A stretch of 64,000 bases of DNA from Zunongwangia profunda SM-A87 (GTDB lineage: Bacteria; Bacteroidota; Bacteroidia; Flavobacteriales; Flavobacteriaceae). The notes below the pieces were generated by a model that searched no databases, was not told where the DNA came from, and saw only the letters and a program-made list of their open reading frames with translations. The stretch spans positions 3,828,501-3,892,500 of the forward strand of contig NC_014041.1 of NCBI RefSeq assembly GCF_000023465.1, written 5' to 3'. Made by a program: the position numbers and the translations under genes. Shown piece by piece: positions 56,851 through 64,000 of the stretch; the stretch's first letter is position 1; each line of letters opens with the position of its first letter.

Positions 56851-58299
56851 ATGAGCTTAAATAAAGTTTACGAAAGAGAACTTGCATTTCAGGCAGACCG
56901 AAGACGTGCCACCGTAGAATTTATTAATATAGTAAGTGACTTATGGTATGATAAATCTATCGAGCTCGTTCTTTTTAGAAATCAGCTTATCAATAAAAAT
57001 GTTAGCGACATTTTAAACCTTCATGAATATGCAGGTGCTTTTGTACAAAAGCCGATCTCTATTTTCGATTCAGTTGAAATCATCAAAGCTATTAAAGACC
57101 TAAACCTTCCTCCTGCAAAATTAGACATTGGGAAACTTACTTATGAGTATCATTTAGAAGATCAAGAGTATACAAATGCCATGGCCTTTGTGTCTGATAA
57201 ATTAAACGATGCTAAAGATGTAGAAGCAGTAACTCCTAAAGATGTAGTGCTTTATGGATTCGGAAGGATTGGACGCTTAGTTGCCCGCGAATTAATGACT
57301 AAAACCGGTAAAGGAAATCAATTAAGACTAAGAGCCATCGTTACTCGAGACAAAATATCTGAAGAAGTCTTAGCTAAAAGAGCTTCTCTTTTAATGAATG
57401 ATTCGGTTCATGGTGAATTTGCAGGAACAGTTTCCTATAGTATTGAAAAATCTGCATTAATAATTAACGATACAACTGTACATATAATTAGCGCCTCTAA
57501 TCCTGAGGATATAGATTACACCAAATGGGGTATCAGTGAGGCGTTGATTATCGACAATACTGGTGCTTTCAGAGATAAGGAAGCGCTACAACGACACTTG
57601 AAATCTAAAGGAGCAGCCAAGATCTTGCTTACCGCGCCGGGAAAAGGAATTCCGAATATCGTCCACGGGGCAAACCACACGTTATTTAAGCCAGAGGAAC
57701 ATCATATATACTCGGCAGCCAGCTGCACCACAAACGCGATTACTCCGGTTCTAAAAGCCATAGACGAATCTCTGGGAATTATTGACGGACATTTAGAAAC
57801 CATTCACGCATATACAAACGATCAAAACCTGGTTGATAATATGCATAGTAAATATCGCCGTGGTCGCGCAGCCAGTTTAAATATGGTAATTACGGAAACC
57901 GGCGCCGGTAAAGCAGTAGCAAAATGTCTTCCGCAATTGGAAGGAAAATTAACTTCTAATGCGATACGTGTTCCTGTTCCTAACGGATCATTAGCTATTT
58001 TACATTTACAGGTGGAAAGTCAAACCTCTGTAGAAGGCGTAAATTCAGTCTTAAAAAAATATGCGCTGGAAGGTGATTTGGTTGAACAAATTAAGTTTTC
58101 GATAGATAACGAATTGGTTTCATCAGACATTATCGGTTCTTCAGCTCCCGCCATTTATGACAGCAAAGCAACTATTGTTGCAAACAATGGAAAAAATATC
58201 GTCTTATATATATGGTACGATAATGAGTATGGCTATAGTCATCAGGTAATCAGGCTAGCAAAGTATATTGCAAAAGTTAGGCGATATACTTACTACTAA
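56851..58299 (+). CDS. gap: Glyceraldehyde-3-phosphate dehydrogenase, long form
   Basis: 482 residues, about 145 longer than ordinary GAPDH because of an N-terminal helical extension (1-130, QADRRRATVEFINIVSDLWYD). NAD-binding Rossmann motif YGFGRIGRLVARELM is at about 132-146, and the catalytic Cys is in YSAASCTTNAITP. The family with this extension is known in Bacteroidota and may work in the gluconeogenic direction; that is from general knowledge. Single gene between a -7 box and a strong terminator. Confidence 0.93.
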   Translation: MSLNKVYERELAFQADRRRATVEFINIVSDLWYDKSIELVLFRNQLINKNVSDILNLHEYAGAFVQKPISIFDSVEIIKAIKDLNLPPAKLDIGKLTYEYHLEDQEYTNAMAFVSDKLNDAKDVEAVTPKDVVLYGFGRIGRLVARELMTKTGKGNQLRLRAIVTRDKISEEVLAKRASLLMNDSVHGEFAGTVSYSIEKSALIINDTTVHIISASNPEDIDYTKWGISEALIIDNTGAFRDKEALQRHLKSKGAAKILLTAPGKGIPNIVHGANHTLFKPEEHHIYSAASCTTNAITPVLKAIDESLGIIDGHLETIHAYTNDQNLVDNMHSKYRRGRAASLNMVITETGAGKAVAKCLPQLEGKLTSNAIRVPVPNGSLAILHLQVESQTSVEGVNSVLKKYALEGDLVEQIKFSIDNELVSSDIIGSSAPAIYDSKATIVANNGKNIVLYIWYDNEYGYSHQVIRLAKYIAKVRRYTYY

Positions 58300-58320
58300 A
58301 CCTGTATTTTTTCCAATCCC

Positions 58321-58351
58321 GATACCCGCCAATGGCGGGTATCTTTTTTTG
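58321..58351 (+). terminator. Terminator after gap
   Basis: GATACCCGCC and GGCGGGTATC form a perfect 10-pair stem with a 3-base loop, followed by seven T. Confidence 0.92.
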
Positions 58352-58407
58352 TGATAAACTTAACCCATCGATTTAAGGGCTTTATGCAATTTTGTAAAAA
58401 ATAAAGC

Positions 58408-59502
58408 ATGAGTTCTAAAAGAAAAAGACGACATCTTAAAAAGAAGCGATATATCGCTCCGGTAATCATTTTAGGAGCTCTTATTGTTTTTCGTCTATTC
58501 CTGCCTCTTATCGTTAAAAATTACGTAAACAAAACGCTAAATAATATTCCCGGTTATCATGGCCATGTAGAAGATATTGATATTGCCTTATGGCGAGGTG
58601 CTTATACCATAGATTCTTTAGTATTAATAAAAGAAAATGCGGAAAATGAAACTCCCCTACTCGATTTTCCGGAAACTGATATTTCAATAGAATGGAAATC
58701 CCTGCTAAAAGGTAAGGTAGTAAGCGAAATTGAAATGCATAGTCCCAAATTTAATTATATTTTCGAAGATCAACAGGATACTACTGCTGTGGAAAATCCA
58801 AAAACCGAAGATTGGACAAAAGCCTTAACCGATCTTGTACCTATTGACATTAACCACCTTCAGGTATACAATGGCACGGCAAATTTCGTTCAGCTCTCCT
58901 CGGATCCTCAGATTGATATGTTTATGCAAAAAGTAAACTTACAGGCAACCAATCTTAGCAATGTAATCAACAATGAAAAGCCATTGCCATCAAACATTCA
59001 GGCTACCGCGGTTTCTATTGGAGGTGGGAATGTAAAGCTTCATGGCAATATGAACCTATTAAAGGAAATCCCTGATATGGATATTGATTTCTCCTTACAA
59101 AAAGCAAGAGCTACGGGAATTAATGATCTTATCCAACGCTATGCCGGTGTAGATTTTGAAAGCGGAACTTTTGAGCTTTACAGCGAAATTGCCATAAATG
59201 ATGCCTACCTGAAAGGTTATATTAAACCCATGTTTATTAATACTAAACTTATTGGAAAAGATGAAGAAGGCGGACTTTTCAAAAAGCTCTGGGAAGGATT
59301 TGTTGGAGTTTTTAAATTTATCCTTAAAAATCAGGGCACAGATACTTTAGCAACAAAAGTACCACTAGAAGGAGATCTTAAAAATGTAAAAACAGGAGTT
59401 TTACCTACCGTATTCAATATTTTTGAAAATGCATGGATTAATGCATTTAAAAATAGCGTGAATGAAGAAATTAATTTCGAGGATGCAAAACAGAAGAAAT
59501 AA
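58408..59502 (+). CDS. DUF748/AsmA-like membrane-anchored protein
   Basis: 364 residues. A basic N-terminus (SSKRKRRHLKKKRY) leads into one membrane helix (about 17-37, APVIILGALIVFRLFLPLIV). The rest is periplasmic and beta-rich, with the DUF748-like segments NIPGYHGHVEDIDIALWRGAYTIDSLVL and FPETDISIEWKSLLKGKVVSEIEM. Such proteins resemble the AsmA/TamB lipid-transport group. The exact role is unknown. Single gene, followed by about 260 non-coding bases. Confidence 0.75.
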   Translation: MSSKRKRRHLKKKRYIAPVIILGALIVFRLFLPLIVKNYVNKTLNNIPGYHGHVEDIDIALWRGAYTIDSLVLIKENAENETPLLDFPETDISIEWKSLLKGKVVSEIEMHSPKFNYIFEDQQDTTAVENPKTEDWTKALTDLVPIDINHLQVYNGTANFVQLSSDPQIDMFMQKVNLQATNLSNVINNEKPLPSNIQATAVSIGGGNVKLHGNMNLLKEIPDMDIDFSLQKARATGINDLIQRYAGVDFESGTFELYSEIAINDAYLKGYIKPMFINTKLIGKDEEGGLFKKLWEGFVGVFKFILKNQGTDTLATKVPLEGDLKNVKTGVLPTVFNIFENAWINAFKNSVNEEINFEDAKQKK

Positions 59503-59762
59503 ATCACTGCAATAAGGAGGAGAATTCGCAAAGTCTAATAAAGTAACAAGGGAAAATCCTTTCTAAAATTTCTACCAATAAAATTGAAGCTATCGGTGTT
59601 GGATGCGCCTAAATGCTCCAGGATAGATTAAAGCTAATATTCTTTGCCCCATATACTTTTTGTTTTGAAAATTACAACCAAAAAAAAACACCGTACCCAT
59701 ACAATAAAATAACATTTTAAAGGTTACGTTGGTACTAACAAACACGAAAACTTCATTTTAAA

Positions 59763-60353
59763 ATGAATAAGCTACTAATTACACTATTAATTTTTACCGC
59801 ATTTACTTTAAAAAGTAATGCCCAGGACAGTATTCTTACCACAAATCCTATTCAACAAAAATTTCAGGAGCTAATTGAATCTTCTAACAATTATCAGGAA
59901 TATAAGGTGGTTAATTATGATGAACTGGTAGATCTAAGGGACAAGACCAACGATTATATCCAGGAATTAAAAGATCAAATTACGGTTGGCAAAAATACAG
60001 CAGACCAACAGGAAGAAGAAATTGCTAATTTAGAAGGTGAATTAAAAACAACACAGCAAAATCTTCAACAAGTTACCGAAGAGAAAGATAATATCGTTTT
60101 TTTAGGTATGCCGCTAACAAAAGGAACCTACATGGCGATGATGTGGGGAATTGTTGCCATTCTTATCTTAGCCCTGGTTTTCTTTATTTATAAGTTTAAA
60201 AATTCTAATGCGGTAACCAAAGAGGCCAAAAAACGTCTTGATGATACTGAAAAGGAATTTGATACCTATAAGAAAAAAGCCTTAGAAAAAGAGCAACGCC
60301 TTGGCCGACTTCTTCAGGATGAAAAAAACAAGGTAAACAAAATGAACACTTAA
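59763..60353 (+). CDS. Secreted/membrane coiled-coil protein upstream of trmD
   Basis: 196 residues. A signal peptide (LLITLLIFTAFTLKSNAQ) is followed by a coiled-coil stretch (about 50-110, LRDKTNDYIQELKDQ ... EEEIANLEGELKTTQQNLQQV), one membrane helix (about 122-145, GTYMAMMWGIVAILILALVFFIY) and a charged C-terminal helix. It is commonly found just before trmD in flavobacteria and is sometimes labelled after it, but it has no methyltransferase motifs. Function unknown. Confidence 0.8.
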   Translation: MNKLLITLLIFTAFTLKSNAQDSILTTNPIQQKFQELIESSNNYQEYKVVNYDELVDLRDKTNDYIQELKDQITVGKNTADQQEEEIANLEGELKTTQQNLQQVTEEKDNIVFLGMPLTKGTYMAMMWGIVAILILALVFFIYKFKNSNAVTKEAKKRLDDTEKEFDTYKKKALEKEQRLGRLLQDEKNKVNKMNT

Positions 60354-60411
60354 ATTCTGCAATTATTCGCATCTTTACAGTCTTAAAATTGCATTCTTAA
60401 ATTAAAGCGCC

Positions 60412-61092
60412 ATGCGAATAGATATTATCACAGTTGTTCCTGATATTCTTAAAAGTCCGTTTGAAGCATCAATTCTTAAACGAGCGATCGAAAAAGGACA
60501 CGTAGAAATCCACATGCATAATTTACGGGATTATGTGACTGATAATTATAAGCAAATTGACGATTACCAATTTGGCGGGGGCGCAGGAATGGTGATGATG
60601 ATCGAACCTATAGATAAATGCATTACTAAGCTTAAGTCTGAACGAGACTATAACGAAGTAATTTATATGACCCCTGATGGTGCCACCTTAAATCAAAAAA
60701 TGGCTAATAGAGTTTCAATGATGGAAAATATCATCATTCTTTGCGGTCATTATAAAGGGGTAGATCAGCGGGTACGCGATCATTTTATTACTAAAGAAAT
60801 TTCAGTAGGTGATTATGTATTGTCTGGTGGAGAATTAGGTGCAGCTATTTTATGTGACGCGGTCATTAGGCTTATCCCGGGAGTTTTAGGCAATGAAACA
60901 TCAGCATTAACAGATTCGTTTCAGGACAACCTATTAGCTCCTCCTGTATATACCAGACCCGCTGAATATAAAGGATGGAAAGTACCTGAAATTTTAACTA
61001 CAGGGAATTTTCCAAAGATAGAAGAATGGCGTGAAAATGAAGCATTTAAGCGCACACAAAAGCTTAGACCAGATCTTTTGGAAGAAGATTAA
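60412..61092 (+). CDS. trmD: tRNA (guanine(37)-N1)-methyltransferase
   Basis: 226 residues. The SPOUT-knot fold has the family signatures [17 protein letters not shown] (about 50-66), [14 protein letters not shown] (about 110-124) and the knot loop [15 protein letters not shown] (about 130-146). It methylates G37 of tRNAs reading CNN/CGG codons and prevents frameshifting. The next gene is rplS, a common pairing. The start follows normally after about 60 bases. Confidence 0.97.
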   Translation: MRIDIITVVPDILKSPFEASILKRAIEKGHVEIHMHNLRDYVTDNYKQIDDYQFGGGAGMVMMIEPIDKCITKLKSERDYNEVIYMTPDGATLNQKMANRVSMMENIIILCGHYKGVDQRVRDHFITKEISVGDYVLSGGELGAAILCDAVIRLIPGVLGNETSALTDSFQDNLLAPPVYTRPAEYKGWKVPEILTTGNFPKIEEWRENEAFKRTQKLRPDLLEED

Positions 61093-61132
61093 AATTCTTC
61101 ATTAAAACATGTAATTATAAAAATAAAATTTA

Positions 61133-61188
61133 TAATTTTGCATCCGTTCTAAAATAACCTCTGGCGAGAACCGTGAACGTTGTTTTAG
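61133..61188 (+). promoter_or_regulatory. rplS leader with a stem-loop (candidate autogenous L19 control element)
   Basis: A TAATTTTG -7-like box (61133-61140) is followed by CTAAAATAAC (61149-61158) that pairs with GTTGTTTTAG (61179-61188). This gives ten pairs, one G-T. The apical part (61159-61178) reads CTCTGGCGAGAACCGTGAAC. The element sits 23 bases before the L19 start and resembles a ribosomal-protein leader that L19 could bind to limit its own synthesis. From memory a flavobacterial L19 leader has been described; not checked here. Confidence 0.5.
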
Positions 61189-61210
61189 CTTGCATCTTAA
61201 ATATTTAACT

Positions 61211-61564
61211 ATGGAATCGTTAATTAAATACGTTCAAGACGAATTCGTTACCAAGAAAGATCTTCCTGAATTTTCAGCTGGAGATACTATTACCGTTTAT
61301 TACGAAATTAAAGAGGGTCAAAAAACCCGTACTCAGTTCTTCCGTGGAGTTGTTATTCAAAAAAGAGGAACAGGTAGCTCACAGACTTTCACTATTAGAA
61401 AAATGAGTGGAACTGTAGGCGTAGAGCGTATCTTCCCTGTAAACCTTCCTGCGATCCAAAAGATTGAGATCAACAAAAGAGGTAGCGTTAGAAGAGCTAG
61501 AATTTTCTACTTTAGAGAACTTACAGGTAAAAAAGCTCGTATTAAAGAAGCTAAAAGAGCTTAA
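61211..61564 (+). CDS. rplS: 50S ribosomal protein L19
   Basis: 117 residues from ATG 61211 (MESLIKYVQDEF). An ATG at 61190 would add seven residues and eat into the leader stem. Family blocks are all present: FSAGDTITVYYEIKEGQKTR, QFFRGVVIQKRG, VGVERIFPVNLPAIQKIEI and ARIFYFRELTGKKARIKE. The protein sits at the 30S-50S interface. Terminator at 61590. Confidence 0.97.
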   Translation: MESLIKYVQDEFVTKKDLPEFSAGDTITVYYEIKEGQKTRTQFFRGVVIQKRGTGSSQTFTIRKMSGTVGVERIFPVNLPAIQKIEINKRGSVRRARIFYFRELTGKKARIKEAKRA

Positions 61565-61589
61565 TTTTTACTTTTTACAATACAGTTTA

Positions 61590-61617
61590 AAAACTCCGTT
61601 TTCAACGGAGTTTTTTT
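61590..61617 (+). terminator. Terminator after rplS
   Basis: AAACTCCGTT pairs with AACGGAGTTT around a 3-base loop, then a T-run. Confidence 0.9.
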
Positions 61618-61758
61618 ATGCCTTATTTTTAGTCTTTCTTAACAGGCTTTGCCCGTAAATTGCTAGCTAAAATGTCTAAAAAATAGTATATTGCGAAGAC
61701 AGCAAACTCTGTATCATTGCAGGGTTTGTACGAAATATGACAAATCAAAAAAAATTGA

Positions 61759-63984
<2,226 letters not shown>

Positions 63985-64000
63985 ATACTTTAAAAATAGA

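Overview
The window looks like a chromosomal segment of a marine-type flavobacterium (phylum Bacteroidota, family Flavobacteriaceae, probably in or near the Zunongwangia/Gramella/Salegentibacter group; the genus is a guess). The evidence is: AT-rich DNA; no clear Shine-Dalgarno sequences; several TANNTTTG-type -7 boxes; a tmRNA whose tag reads GENNYALAA; SusC/SusD proteins; a type IX secretion C-terminal sorting domain; a TetR/TolC/EmrA/EmrB unit of flavobacterial style; and a monomeric NADP isocitrate dehydrogenase.

Layout. 1-1140: start of an alanine dehydrogenase/transhydrogenase-like gene (minus), a non-coding stretch with short hairpin repeats and a possible structured RNA, then ssrA (tmRNA) with its terminator. 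1190-4590: remnant of an integrative element next to ssrA, made of a frameshifted tyrosine recombinase, a small membrane protein, a 42-bp perfect palindrome and a complete IS3-family element. 4594-17624 (minus): a cell-surface uptake locus with ECF sigma factor, FecR anti-sigma factor, SusC, SusD, a small lipoprotein, an M16 peptidase, a propeller-like lipoprotein and a calcineurin-type phosphoesterase. It has no glycoside hydrolases. 17843-21358 (minus): a GC-richer accessory module with a DnaC-like ATPase, a Rep-like protein, an excisionase-like protein and UmuC. Its right edge cuts into the 5' part of a T9SS cargo gene exactly at the umuC start codon. 21355-26625: the truncated cargo gene, a lipoprotein, an S41 peptidase, TonB and a conserved small protein.

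26681-31440: a self-contained multidrug efflux operon (TetR, TolC, EmrA-like, EmrB-like) with a perfect 22-bp operator palindrome and tandem terminators. 31562-38139: the most interesting part, a seven-gene signalling operon. Its order is CheY-like regulator, H-NOX heme sensor, multi-PAS histidine kinase, FIST-domain protein (the family that includes NosP nitric oxide sensors), second histidine kinase without a sensor domain, HPt, LytTR regulator. It reads as a two-input nitric oxide (or small ligand) phosphorelay.

38140-64000: mostly housekeeping. There is ligA (with an insertion of about 145 residues) coupled to an exonuclease-BRCT gene, a DUF1304/VOC/LOG/prmC run, ribD-HAD-yigZ, dnaA, an LMW-PTP/RsmI-like pair, mltG-GNAT-dapF (minus), an HtrA-type protease, GAPDH, a DUF748-like protein, trmD-rplS with a likely autogenous L19 leader, and icd. 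Two intergenic stretches near 45.5 kb and 48.6 kb carry the same degenerate AT-rich word-like sequence.
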